Shown: positions 1 to 6,796 of the stretch, one piece after another
How positions within the stretch are numbered: position 1 is the first letter of the stretch
How the letters are laid out: every line of letters starts with the position of its first letter
Source of the DNA: Myxococcales bacterium
GTDB taxonomy: Bacteria; Myxococcota; Myxococcia; Myxococcales; Myxococcaceae
Length of the DNA: 64,000 nucleotides
Assembly: GCA_020846875.1 (NCBI GenBank)
Contig: JADLDB010000016.1
Span: 1-64,000 of the forward strand
Reading direction: 5' to 3'
Notes under the pieces: generated by a model
The model's database searches: none
Told to the model about the DNA's origin: nothing
Seen by the model: the letters and a program-made list of their open reading frames with translations, nothing else
Position numbers and translations under genes: made by a program

Positions 1-43
1 CTTCACACGGGAGGGGTCCAAGGTTCGAATCCTTGTGCGCCCA
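1..43 (+). tRNA. tRNA-Val (anticodon CAC), 3' part only
   Basis: The window opens inside this tRNA. From the first base one can read the end of the anticodon arm (C-TT-CAC-AC then GGGAG), a 5-base variable loop, a T arm CAAGG-TTCGAAT-CCTTG and the 3' acceptor strand TGCGCCC with discriminator A. The anticodon CAC at 4-6 decodes GUG valine codons. CCA is not encoded, so a CCA-adding enzyme is needed. The 5' half lies outside the window. Confidence 0.85.
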
Positions 44-51
44 AGCAGACG

Positions 52-87
52 AAAGCCGGGTGTCCCACCGCGGGCCCCGGCTTTTTT
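52..87 (+). terminator. Rho-independent terminator after tRNA-Val
   Basis: AAAGCCGGG (52-60) pairs with CCCGGCTTT (76-84), and the 3' arm runs into a T tract (82-87). It sits 8 bases after the tRNA and before the next start codon, so it most likely ends the tRNA transcript. It is the clearest intrinsic terminator in the window. Confidence 0.8.
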
Positions 88-113
88 CATGCGCCGGCGC
101 TACAGTTCTTTCC

Positions 114-887
114 ATGGCACGGTGGCTCGGCGCGGCGCTGCTGGTGGCTTCGGCCGCCTTCGCCCAGGGCGCCAAGCCCGTCTACACCTGGACCGACGCG
201 GACGGCGTTCAGCACTTCACCGACGATCCCAACGCGGTGCCGAAGAAGGCGAAGGCCCGCACCACCGAAGGCTCGCACGTCAACGTGGTGTCCTCGAAGG
301 CGAGGAAGGACGAGCAGCAGCCCCTGGCCCAGCCGGATCCCGGAGAGGCGCAGTCCGCTGCCGCGCAAGCCCAGGCTGCCGCCGCGCAGGCTCAGGCCGC
401 CGCCGCGCAGGCCCAACTGGTCGCCTCCGCCCAGGCGAAGGAGACGGTGGAGGACGCCTGGCGTCGGCGCTTCCGCGAGGCCCGCGAGAAGGTGCACGAG
501 CTGGAGGATGAGATCGAAGTCGACCGCAAGAAGGTGGAGGAGGTGGACGGCCTGCCGGTCAACGCCGGGTGGACGTGCCCCACGGGCTGGGGCGTGCCGT
601 ACCCTCCGGCGGTGGCCACGCCCTATGCCGTCAGCGGGGGAGGGGTGGCGGTGGGCGGTCAGGTGGCTCCGGGCGTCCGCGTCGGGGCCGCGGTGGGCTC
701 CTCCTACGGCTGGTACTACCCGTCGGTGATCACCACGCCCTGCTGGTACGGCTTCAACCCCGACTACGAGCGGATCCGTGAGCGGCTGGAGCGGAACCGC
801 AAGGGGCTGATCCGCGCGAAGGAGGAGCTGCACGATCTGGAGCGGCGGGCCGCGAACGAGGCTGTTCCGCTGGAGTGGCGCCGCTGA
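114..887 (+). CDS. DUF4124 domain secreted protein with coiled-coil and Gly/Tyr-rich middle
   Basis: 257 aa. A signal peptide (about residues 1-19, ending AFAQG) is followed by the DUF4124 core (TWTDADGVQHFTDDP), a small domain common in envelope proteins of proteobacteria and myxobacteria. Next come three near-identical Ala-Gln-rich repeats, a charged coiled coil, a hydrophobic Gly/Tyr/Pro-rich stretch and a second charged helix to the C-terminus. I chose the ATG at 114 because it gives an intact signal peptide; an upstream frame start at 33 would overlap the tRNA and terminator. The exact function is unknown; an envelope role is inferred. Confidence 0.8.
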   Translation: MARWLGAALLVASAAFAQGAKPVYTWTDADGVQHFTDDPNAVPKKAKARTTEGSHVNVVSSKARKDEQQPLAQPDPGEAQSAAAQAQAAAAQAQAAAAQAQLVASAQAKETVEDAWRRRFREAREKVHELEDEIEVDRKKVEEVDGLPVNAGWTCPTGWGVPYPPAVATPYAVSGGGVAVGGQVAPGVRVGAAVGSSYGWYYPSVITTPCWYGFNPDYERIRERLERNRKGLIRAKEELHDLERRAANEAVPLEWRR

Positions 888-907
888 TAATCACCTGCGC
901 GTCTCGA

Positions 908-981
908 GGCCCCATAGCTCAGTTGGATAGAGCGGCAGTTTCCTAAACTGTAGGTCGCAGGTTCGATTCCTGCTGGGGTCA
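908..981 (+). tRNA. tRNA-Arg (anticodon CCT)
   Basis: Complete cloverleaf. Acceptor GGCCCCA (908-914) pairs with TGGGGTC (974-980), with one G-U pair. The D stem is GCTC/GAGC, the anticodon stem GCAGT/ACTGT with anticodon CCT at 942-944, and the T arm GCAGG-TTCGATT-CCTGC. Discriminator A is at 981 and CCA is not encoded. It reads AGG arginine codons, which are rare in GC-rich genomes. It lies 10 bases ahead of the CCA-adding enzyme gene, so the two are probably co-transcribed. Confidence 0.95.
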
Positions 982-991
982 AGCCACTGCA

Positions 992-2200
992 ATGACGATC
1001 CGCCTCATCGAGGCCGACATTCCACCCGCGGTGCTCGAGGTGGTGAAGGGCCTCCAAGACGCAGGCCACCGCGCCTTCCTCGTCGGGGGCTGCGTGCGCG
1101 ATCTCTTGCGCGCCCAGGTCCCAAAGGACTTCGACGTGGCCACCAGCGCGCGCCCGGACGCGCTGCAGAAGCTGTTCCGGCGCGTCATCCCCACGGGGAT
1201 CGAGCACGGCACCGTCACCGTGGTGCAGCGCGGGGCGCACGTGGAGGTCACCACCTTCCGCGCCGAGGCGGACTACGTCGACGGCCGGCGCCCCTCCCGG
1301 GTGGACTTCCACGAGGACATCGACGCCGATCTCGCCCGCCGCGACTTCACGATGAACGCCATGGCGTGGGATCCGGTGTCCCACCTCCTGGTCGATCCCT
1401 TCGGCGGCCAGGAGGATCTGAAGGCCCGCGTGGTGCGCTGCGTGAGGGATCCGCTGGAGCGCTTCTTCGAGGACGGCCTGCGCCCGCTGCGCGCGGTGCG
1501 CTTCGCCACGGTGCTGGACTTCACCGTCGATCCCGCCACCGAGGCGGCCATCGGCGCGACGCTGTCCGTCTTCCGAAAGGTGGCGCCCGAGCGCGTGCAC
1601 CAGGAGTTCGTCAAGCTCCTCGTGGCTCCCCACGCGCCCATGGGCCTCGAGCTGCTCGCGCGGACGGGCCTGTTGGAGGAGTTCCTCCCGGAGGCGCTGG
1701 GCTCGGACTATGCCGCGGTCGGGAAGGCGCCGAAGGAGGAGGTGCCCCGCCTGGCCGTCCTCCTCTCGCACCGCCTGGACGCTCGCGAGCTGGTGCTGCG
1801 CCTGCGCTTCCCCAACCGCGTGGCCGAGGACGTCGCCCACCTCCTCGAGCACCAGGAACTCCCGGCCCCCACCACGGACGACGCGGGGCTGCGCCGCTGG
1901 CTGTCGCGCGTGGAGGAGCGGCACGCGCTCACCCTCTTCGAGGTGGCCAGGGCGCGAGGGCTGGAGCCGGCCGGAGTGCGGGCGCGCGTGGAGGCGGTGC
2001 TGGCCAGCCGCCCCCCCCTCACCACGAAGGCGCTGGCCCTGGACGGAAAGGCCCTGATGGCCGCGCTGGGCGTGGGGCCGTCGCCTGTGGTGGGGCAAGC
2101 GTCCCGCTACCTCCTCGACGTCGTCCTCGAGGATCCCTCGAAGAACACCCCTGAGGGCCTGGCCGCCGCCCTCAAGGCCTGGAAGCCAGCCGGCGCCTGA
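992..2200 (+). CDS. CCA-adding tRNA nucleotidyltransferase / poly(A) polymerase family
   Basis: 402 aa, class II polymerase-beta superfamily. The nucleotidyltransferase head shows the GG..R-D motif (G32 G33, R36 D37), the metal-binding D46-x-D48, the RRDFTMNA motif and the downstream helical RNA-binding region (EDGLRPLRAVRFA). The family adds CCA to tRNA 3' ends or A tails to RNA, and sequence alone does not separate the two activities. Both tRNAs visible here lack encoded CCA, so a CCA-adding enzyme is required in this organism. The start is 10 bases after tRNA-Arg with no clear Shine-Dalgarno. Confidence 0.88.
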   Translation: MTIRLIEADIPPAVLEVVKGLQDAGHRAFLVGGCVRDLLRAQVPKDFDVATSARPDALQKLFRRVIPTGIEHGTVTVVQRGAHVEVTTFRAEADYVDGRRPSRVDFHEDIDADLARRDFTMNAMAWDPVSHLLVDPFGGQEDLKARVVRCVRDPLERFFEDGLRPLRAVRFATVLDFTVDPATEAAIGATLSVFRKVAPERVHQEFVKLLVAPHAPMGLELLARTGLLEEFLPEALGSDYAAVGKAPKEEVPRLAVLLSHRLDARELVLRLRFPNRVAEDVAHLLEHQELPAPTTDDAGLRRWLSRVEERHALTLFEVARARGLEPAGVRARVEAVLASRPPLTTKALALDGKALMAALGVGPSPVVGQASRYLLDVVLEDPSKNTPEGLAAALKAWKPAGA

Positions 2201-2221
2201 CTGTCGTCATGTCGGCCGTCG

Positions 2222-2419
2222 TTTCCCACAGTCTTTCCCACATCCCCTGAATGCCTCCACCTCCCTCGGAGGAACGTCTTCGAGGGGACTCGGAGAACCC
2301 GCACCACAATACTATGTAAAATCAAGTACTTGGCGCATATGGTCGGGTCGCGTCATGCAGCGGAGCTTCTCGGCCTTCGAGAGGGGCTGACCTCGCGTGG
2401 GCTGTGGAAAAGGTGTGGG
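2222..2419. other. Cluster of DnaA-box-like nonamers around an AT-rich patch
   Basis: Two copies of TTTCCCACA (2222-2230 and 2234-2242) lie 12 bases apart. In inverse orientation, TGTGGAAAA (2403-2411, reverse complement TTTTCCACA, close to the DnaA consensus TTATCCACA) is followed by TGTGGGCTT at 2414. Between them at about 2305-2335 is the most AT-rich stretch of the area. It could be a DnaA-regulated region, a minor DnaA-titration site, or chance. No dnaA, dnaN or rpmH is in the window, so an origin call is not supported. Confidence 0.3.
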
Positions 2420-2456
2420 CTTTCAGGATGGGAGCGGCTGTGGCATCGAGGGGCCC

Positions 2457-3500
2457 ATGCGGGTGGTGGTGGCCATGTCTGGCGGCGTCGACTCCTCGGC
2501 GGCGGCGGCGCTCCTCAAGGAGCAGGGGCACGAGGTGCTGGGGATCACCCTGCGCGTGTGGAGCTACGAGGGCCAGGCGCAGTGCGGCAGCTGCTGCAGC
2601 CCCGACGACATCGACGACGCGCGCCGGGTGGCGGAGAAGCTGGGCATTGCCTTCTACGTCGCCAACGTGGAGGAGCTGTTCAAGGAGCGGGTGGTGTCGC
2701 CCTTCGTCCAGTCGTACCTCGGGGGGCGCACGCCGATCCCCTGCGTGGCGTGCAACCAGGACGTGAAGTTCGGCTTTCTGCTGAAGCGAGCGCGTCAGCT
2801 TGGCGCGAAGCTGGCCACGGGCCACTACGCACGAATCGAGGATGCCGGCGGGCAGCGCTTGCTCCGGCGAGCCACCGACGCGGCGAAGGATCAGTCGTAC
2901 TTCCTCTTCACCCTGGGGCAGGACGAGCTGAGGGATCTGGTGTTTCCCGTGGGCGGCCTCACCAAGGCCGAGGTGCGGGTGATCGCCGAGCGCTACGGGC
3001 TTGGCACTTCGCACAAGCCCGAGAGCATGGAGATCTGCTTCGTCCCCGACGGCGACTACGCGCGCTTCGTGGAGAAGGTGGCGGGCGCGCAGCCGAAGGG
3101 CGACATCGTCACCGCGCAGGGCGAGGTGCTGGGCGCGCACGAGGGCATTCACCGCTACACGGTGGGACAGCGCCGGGGGCTGGTGGCCACGGGGCAGCCG
3201 CTCTACGTCCAGCGGATCGACGCCGACCGGCGCCAGGTGGTGGTGGGGCCGGCTGTGGAGGCGGAGCGCGACGCCTTCCACCTGCTGCGGCCGCACTGGG
3301 TGGACGGCGCCGCGCCGGTGGATCGCCCCGTCCAGGTGAAGATCCGCCACCGTCACCAGGGCGCGGCCGGCAGGGTGCGCCTGGAGGCCAACGGCCACTA
3401 CCGCGTGCTGCTGGACGCGCCGGCGCGGGCAGTGACGCCGGGGCAGGCGGCCGTCGTCTACGACGGCGATCGCGTGCTGGGCGGAGGGTGGATCGCGTGA
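2457..3500 (+). CDS. mnmA: tRNA-specific 2-thiouridylase MnmA
   Basis: 347 aa. MnmA puts sulfur on U34 of tRNA-Lys, Glu and Gln using ATP and a persulfide. The ATP-PPi loop SGGVDSS is at residues 8-14. The conserved PIPCVACN segment carries the catalytic Cys, DQSYFLF follows, then MEICFVPDGDY with the second conserved Cys, and the GQRRGL motif opens the C-terminal beta domain. Length matches the family. I chose the ATG at 2457 because it starts directly on the first beta strand; in-frame codons upstream encode no conserved sequence. The next gene overlaps its stop by four bases. Confidence 0.95.
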   Translation: MRVVVAMSGGVDSSAAAALLKEQGHEVLGITLRVWSYEGQAQCGSCCSPDDIDDARRVAEKLGIAFYVANVEELFKERVVSPFVQSYLGGRTPIPCVACNQDVKFGFLLKRARQLGAKLATGHYARIEDAGGQRLLRRATDAAKDQSYFLFTLGQDELRDLVFPVGGLTKAEVRVIAERYGLGTSHKPESMEICFVPDGDYARFVEKVAGAQPKGDIVTAQGEVLGAHEGIHRYTVGQRRGLVATGQPLYVQRIDADRRQVVVGPAVEAERDAFHLLRPHWVDGAAPVDRPVQVKIRHRHQGAAGRVRLEANGHYRVLLDAPARAVTPGQAAVVYDGDRVLGGGWIA

Positions 3501-4246
3501 GGTGGGCAGCGGTGCTCGCCCTCGTCGTGCTCGCGAGCTGCAAGGAGGCGGCGCCCGTCGCGCCGGTGTGCGGGCTCCACTCCGCGTCCGAGCCGGTGAC
3601 GCTTGAGGGCACGAAGGACCAGGCGCTCTCCGTGGGGGCGCGGCTCAAGCCCGGCGATCGCGTCACCGCGGAAGGGCTGGCGCTGCTGGAGTGCTTCAAG
3701 GGCGCGCTCAAGGTGCTGGACGACGAGACGGTGGTGGTGGGCGAGCTGATGGAGGCGAAGGTGGAGGCGACCACCATTCCGCGCTTTGTCCTGAAGGGCG
3801 GCCAACCGGTGAGAGTGGAGGGGCCGTCCCCCGCGGTGGTGGCCCGCTACAGCGACAACCGCTTCACGCCGAAGAGCGCGCTCGCCGCCAGCGAGCCCAC
3901 CTCCGCGGACTACTTCAAGGCCTTCTTCACCCCCAACGGCATCGAGAACATGCAGGCGGGTCCACGTCCGGAAGGGCCGACGAAGCTGGCGCCTCCTGCC
4001 GCGCGGGCGAAGGTGTCGCGCATCCACGCCGGGGAGCTGGGGCAGGGCGGGGCGGTGCTGGAGGTGGACGACGAGGTCGTCTTCGCCGAGACGGATGATC
4101 TGGCCACCGCGGCGCTGCTGGAGGGCAAGCGCTACGAGCTGGGCCGCACGGTGCGCCTGGTGCTGCCGGACGGCGCTGAGGCGGAGCTGGAGTACGAAGG
4201 GCGGACGTTCGAGCTGGACGGCCCGATGGATCTCCGCCTGCGCTGA
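3497..4246 (+). CDS. Lipoprotein, weakly FecR-like
   Basis: 249 aa starting at GTG 3497, which overlaps the mnmA stop codon (GTGA) and implies translational coupling. The N-terminus RWAAVLALVVLASC is a type II signal peptide with lipobox LASC. A segment around residues 40-95 (KPGDRVTAEGLALLECFKG onward) resembles the FecR-type fold in layout: a threshold-defining PGD followed by strands. The C-terminus is acidic and charged with beta-strand character. No catalytic motif is visible. A GTG at 3488 is an alternative start. Function unknown. Confidence 0.75.
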   Translation: MRWAAVLALVVLASCKEAAPVAPVCGLHSASEPVTLEGTKDQALSVGARLKPGDRVTAEGLALLECFKGALKVLDDETVVVGELMEAKVEATTIPRFVLKGGQPVRVEGPSPAVVARYSDNRFTPKSALAASEPTSADYFKAFFTPNGIENMQAGPRPEGPTKLAPPAARAKVSRIHAGELGQGGAVLEVDDEVVFAETDDLATAALLEGKRYELGRTVRLVLPDGAEAELEYEGRTFELDGPMDLRLR

Positions 4247-4299
4247 GCCGAGGCGCTCGACGGGCGGCGCCCCATTGCGGGTATGCTCGCGGTCCCCGC

Positions 4300-4764
4300 A
4301 TGTCCACCCGCGCGCTCGTCCTCGGCTTCACCGTCGGCCTCAGTGTGTCTGTGAGCTCCTCCTGTGGCCCGGCCCCGCAGCCCTGCGGTCCGTCAAACTG
4401 CCTGGGCTGCTGCGACGAGAACGGCGAGTGCCTGGCGGGCTCGGGCCTGCTGGCGTGTGGCCTGGGGGGCGGTGTGTGCGTGGCCTGTACGGCCAACCAG
4501 GCGTGCCTCGCCGGGGCCTGCGGGCTCATCGACGGGGGGGACTACGACGGCAGCTTCCCTGATCGCCCCGACTCGTCGATCAACTACGACGCGGGCGTGT
4601 ACGACGCGGGGCCGATCCTCGACGCGGGGATGGACGCGGGCGCGGTGGACAGCGGCGCTCCCGACGCCGGACGCCCGGACTCAGGCACGCCGGACGCGGG
4701 GCGGCCCGACGCGGGGAGCAGCGACGCCGGCGGGGCCGACGCCGGGGCGATGGATGCCGGGTAG
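4300..4764 (+). CDS. Secreted cysteine-rich protein with Asp-Ala-Gly repeat tail
   Basis: 154 aa. The signal peptide is followed by one cysteine-rich module of about 45 residues (CGPSNCLGCCDENGEC, then spaced C..C..C pairs), a short linker, and a tail of ten DAG and two DSG triplets. The module matches the five modules of the lipoprotein at 11946-12947 in cysteine spacing. The Cys after VSSS could be lipidated, but the lipobox is poor. Asp-Ala-Gly tails are common in myxobacterial surface proteins and probably act as an extended spacer. Function unknown. Confidence 0.7.
   Translation: MSTRALVLGFTVGLSVSVSSSCGPAPQPCGPSNCLGCCDENGECLAGSGLLACGLGGGVCVACTANQACLAGACGLIDGGDYDGSFPDRPDSSINYDAGVYDAGPILDAGMDAGAVDSGAPDAGRPDSGTPDAGRPDAGSSDAGGADAGAMDAG
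4588..4761 (+). repeat. GACGCGGG-type tandem repeat encoding DAG triplets
   Basis: Imperfect repeats of the nine-base type GACGCSGGx, in frame, encode ten DAG and two DSG units at the C-terminus of the gene at 4300. Unit number may vary between strains by slippage; that is inference. Confidence 0.7.
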
Positions 4765-4903
4765 CCGGACGCAGGCGCGCCGGTCAGCTTCACAGGGCGC
4801 GCCTGACAACTGATCGGGCAGCCTCCCAAAATTGACGGCCGGGCCGATCGCGCTACCGTGGCGGTTCGAGCGCCACAGAGGTGTACGTGGGCGCGGGGAT
4901 CAC

Positions 4904-5650
4904 ATGCGAGACACCCACAAGCTGAAAGAGAAGGTCGAGCTGTCGTTGGACAACCGGCAGCTCGTGAGCATCACCGTGGCGTCGCTGATCGTCCTGGGCG
5001 GCGTCTTCATGCTGGGCGTGGTGGTGGGCAAGAAGCTGGCAGGGGTGACGGTGGCGCAGCAGGAGGCGCCGGATCTCCTCACCCAACTGGACGAGAAGTC
5101 GAAGGCGCTGGAGGACGTGCAGCAGGACGCGTCGCTCACCTTCCAGGACGAGCTGACGAAGAAGTCGCCCACGCTGGTGGCGGGCGCGCCGGTGGTCAAG
5201 CCGGTGCCCGCAGAGCCGGTGAAGCCAGCGGATCCCCCGAAGCCGCCGGAGCGGGATCCAGTCGTCGCCGCCCCAGCGCCGGTGGAGCCTCCTCCCGCCG
5301 TGGCGCTGCCCGAGACGCCGAAGGACGAGGCTGTGCCCACGCGCACGAATGACGCCGGCGCGCTCAAGGAGGCCTTCGGCAAGGTGCAGAAGGCCCCCGA
5401 GACGGCCGCCGACGGCTCCTGGTCGATCCAGCTGGCCGCGTACCAGGATCGCGGCGAGGCGGATCGCTTCGCCGCGGGCCTGCGCGACAAGGGCTACGCC
5501 CCGTACATCGTGGAGGCCGCGATCCCCGGGAAGGGGACGTGGTTCCGCGTGCGGATGGGGCGCTTCGGGACGAAGGACGCGGCGGGCCGCTACCTCGAGG
5601 ACTTCCGGCGCGAGACGCAGATGAGCGCCATCGTCACCCTGGCGAACTGA
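4904..5650 (+). CDS. SPOR domain inner-membrane protein
   Basis: 248 aa. A short basic cytoplasmic N-terminus is followed by one transmembrane helix (about residues 20-40, ending VVVGKKLAG), a Pro/Ala/Val-rich periplasmic linker (about 65-165) and a C-terminal SPOR domain (SWSIQLAAYQDRGEADRFA through WFRVRMGRF). SPOR domains bind glycan strands stripped of stem peptides at division or remodelling sites. The ATG at 4904 was chosen because upstream in-frame codons do not fit a membrane protein start. The layout resembles FtsN/DedD-type proteins, but no specific homologue is claimed. Confidence 0.88.
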   Translation: MRDTHKLKEKVELSLDNRQLVSITVASLIVLGGVFMLGVVVGKKLAGVTVAQQEAPDLLTQLDEKSKALEDVQQDASLTFQDELTKKSPTLVAGAPVVKPVPAEPVKPADPPKPPERDPVVAAPAPVEPPPAVALPETPKDEAVPTRTNDAGALKEAFGKVQKAPETAADGSWSIQLAAYQDRGEADRFAAGLRDKGYAPYIVEAAIPGKGTWFRVRMGRFGTKDAAGRYLEDFRRETQMSAIVTLAN

Positions 5651-5651
5651 C

Positions 5652-6260
5652 TCACGTCTCGGAGTTGGGGTTCTTCGTCCACTTGTCGACGTTGCCGTCG
5701 CCGTCCAGGTCCTCGCCGATGCGATCCACCTGGTCGCCTTCCCAGTACTCCCAGTAGTCCACCTTGCCGTCGCCGTTGGTGTCGCGCTCTTTGCGCACCA
5801 GCTTGCCCTTCTCGTAGTACTTGAACTCGGACGGGCGGCCGGCGGCGGACAGGTCCAGCTCCTTGCGGACGATCACGCCCTTCTCGAAGTAGTTGACCTG
5901 ATCCACCTTGCCGTCGAAGTCGAGGTCCAGCGCCTCGCGGGCCACCTGCTCGCGCTCGTCGTAGTTGCGGCTGATGTCCACCTTGCCGTCCCAGTTGATG
6001 TCCAGCTCCTTGCGGGACACGCGATCGACGTCCTTGCCCTCTTCATTCTTGGCGGTGATGGTGAAGGTCCATACGTCGGCCTTCTTGTCGCCGTTCAAGT
6101 CGAACTCGGTGACCGTCTCGTTGCCGGCCTGCTTCTGGCGGATGCCTTCGGCCAGCACCTCCCCGTTCTCGCCGGGCTCGCCCTGCTCGGCGGACTTCGA
6201 GGTGGAACAGCCCGCAACAGCCAGCGCCAGCGCGGCGACCTGCCAATGTGTCCTGGTCAT
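5652..6260 (-). CDS. Lipoprotein with EF-hand-like calcium loops
   Basis: 202 aa. The ATG at 6260 has a good Shine-Dalgarno (GGAGG, 8 bases upstream). The signal peptide ends in the lipobox AVAGC. The mature part holds five loops of the D-x-[N/D]-x-D-G-K-x-D type (DLNGDKKAD, DINWDGKVD, DLDFDGKVD, DTNGDGKVD, DLDGDGNVD) and one degenerate copy. They alternate with aromatic/charged strands of the type YYEKGKLVRKE, giving a repeat of about 30 residues. Such loops bind Ca2+ in dockerin and EF-hand families. An extracytoplasmic Ca-stabilised scaffold or adhesin is inferred. Confidence 0.8.
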   Translation of the reverse strand: MTRTHWQVAALALAVAGCSTSKSAEQGEPGENGEVLAEGIRQKQAGNETVTEFDLNGDKKADVWTFTITAKNEEGKDVDRVSRKELDINWDGKVDISRNYDEREQVAREALDLDFDGKVDQVNYFEKGVIVRKELDLSAAGRPSEFKYYEKGKLVRKERDTNGDGKVDYWEYWEGDQVDRIGEDLDGDGNVDKWTKNPNSET

Positions 6261-6300
6261 CTTTTTGACCTCCAACCTGGTCGACATAGCGTCACATACG

Positions 6301-6726
6301 TCAATGGCGCGCAAGAAGATCAGCACGACGATCTACATCACGCCGGAGCAGAACGATCTGCTCAAGCTGCTCAACGCCAAGACCAAGGTGCCGGTGGCTG
6401 AGTACATCCGGCAGGGCATCGATCTCGTGTTGGAGAAGTACAGGGACGAGCTCCCGGGGCAGCAGACGTTCGACGGCATCTAGCGTCATTCCGCGCGCGT
6501 CCGCCGGAGAGATCTGCGACAGGTAGCCGTCGAGCACCCACTGCCCGGCGCGACGCGGGGTCGTGACGAAGTCGCCGGTCTGGGCGATCTGGCCCGACTC
6601 GAAGGTGCCGTCGGACAGCAACCCCAGCGCGGTCAACCCCAGGCCGCCCACGGTGCACAGGCCGCACACGCCCGCGGCACTCACGGCGATCCAGAGCAGG
6701 GCACTTCGGCGGCCGGGGGCGCGCAT
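6301..6726 (-). CDS. Putative small membrane-anchored protein (antisense overlap with RHH gene)
   Basis: An open frame of 141 aa from ATG 6726. The first 80 residues look protein-like: a basic N-terminus, one hydrophobic helix (ALLWIAVSAAGVCGLCTVGG onward), then a polar segment (GTFESGQIAQTGDF). The last 60 residues lie entirely antisense to the RHH gene and look like shadow sequence. Either the genes truly overlap tail to tail, or the real product ends earlier through a frameshift. The start codon lies 70 bases from the divergent UXS-like gene. Moderate to low confidence. Confidence 0.4.
   Translation of the reverse strand: MRAPGRRSALLWIAVSAAGVCGLCTVGGLGLTALGLLSDGTFESGQIAQTGDFVTTPRRAGQWVLDGYLSQISPADARGMTLDAVERLLPRELVPVLLQHEIDALPDVLSHRHLGLGVEQLEQIVLLRRDVDRRADLLARH
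6304..6483 (+). CDS. Small ribbon-helix-helix DNA-binding protein
   Basis: 59 aa. MARKKISTTIYITPEQ forms the N-terminal beta ribbon, followed by two helices (NDLLKLLNAKTKVP and VAEYIRQGIDLVLEKYR) typical of MetJ/Arc/CopG-fold regulators. No toxin gene is adjacent, so it may be a stand-alone regulator rather than an antitoxin. It starts 43 bases from the divergent lipoprotein gene start at 6260, so it could regulate that promoter. The Shine-Dalgarno is not obvious. Confidence 0.75.
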   Translation: MARKKISTTIYITPEQNDLLKLLNAKTKVPVAEYIRQGIDLVLEKYRDELPGQQTFDGI

Positions 6727-6796
6727 GGGCTGCAGCAAACCCGCCCTGCCGCCCGAGAGCAACGACGAGGTGCCGGGGCTCTGCTACACGACTGTC

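Noticed and set aside
764-2098. Long open frame on the minus strand covering tRNA-Arg and the nucleotidyltransferase
   Set aside because: Its C-terminal part is the antisense of tRNA-Arg and reads like the well-known spurious tRNA-derived translation; the rest mirrors a real gene on the other strand.
2222-2419. Replication origin
   Set aside because: Boxes deviate from consensus and no dnaA, dnaN, gidA or rpmH gene is present, so only a weak DnaA-site finding is kept.
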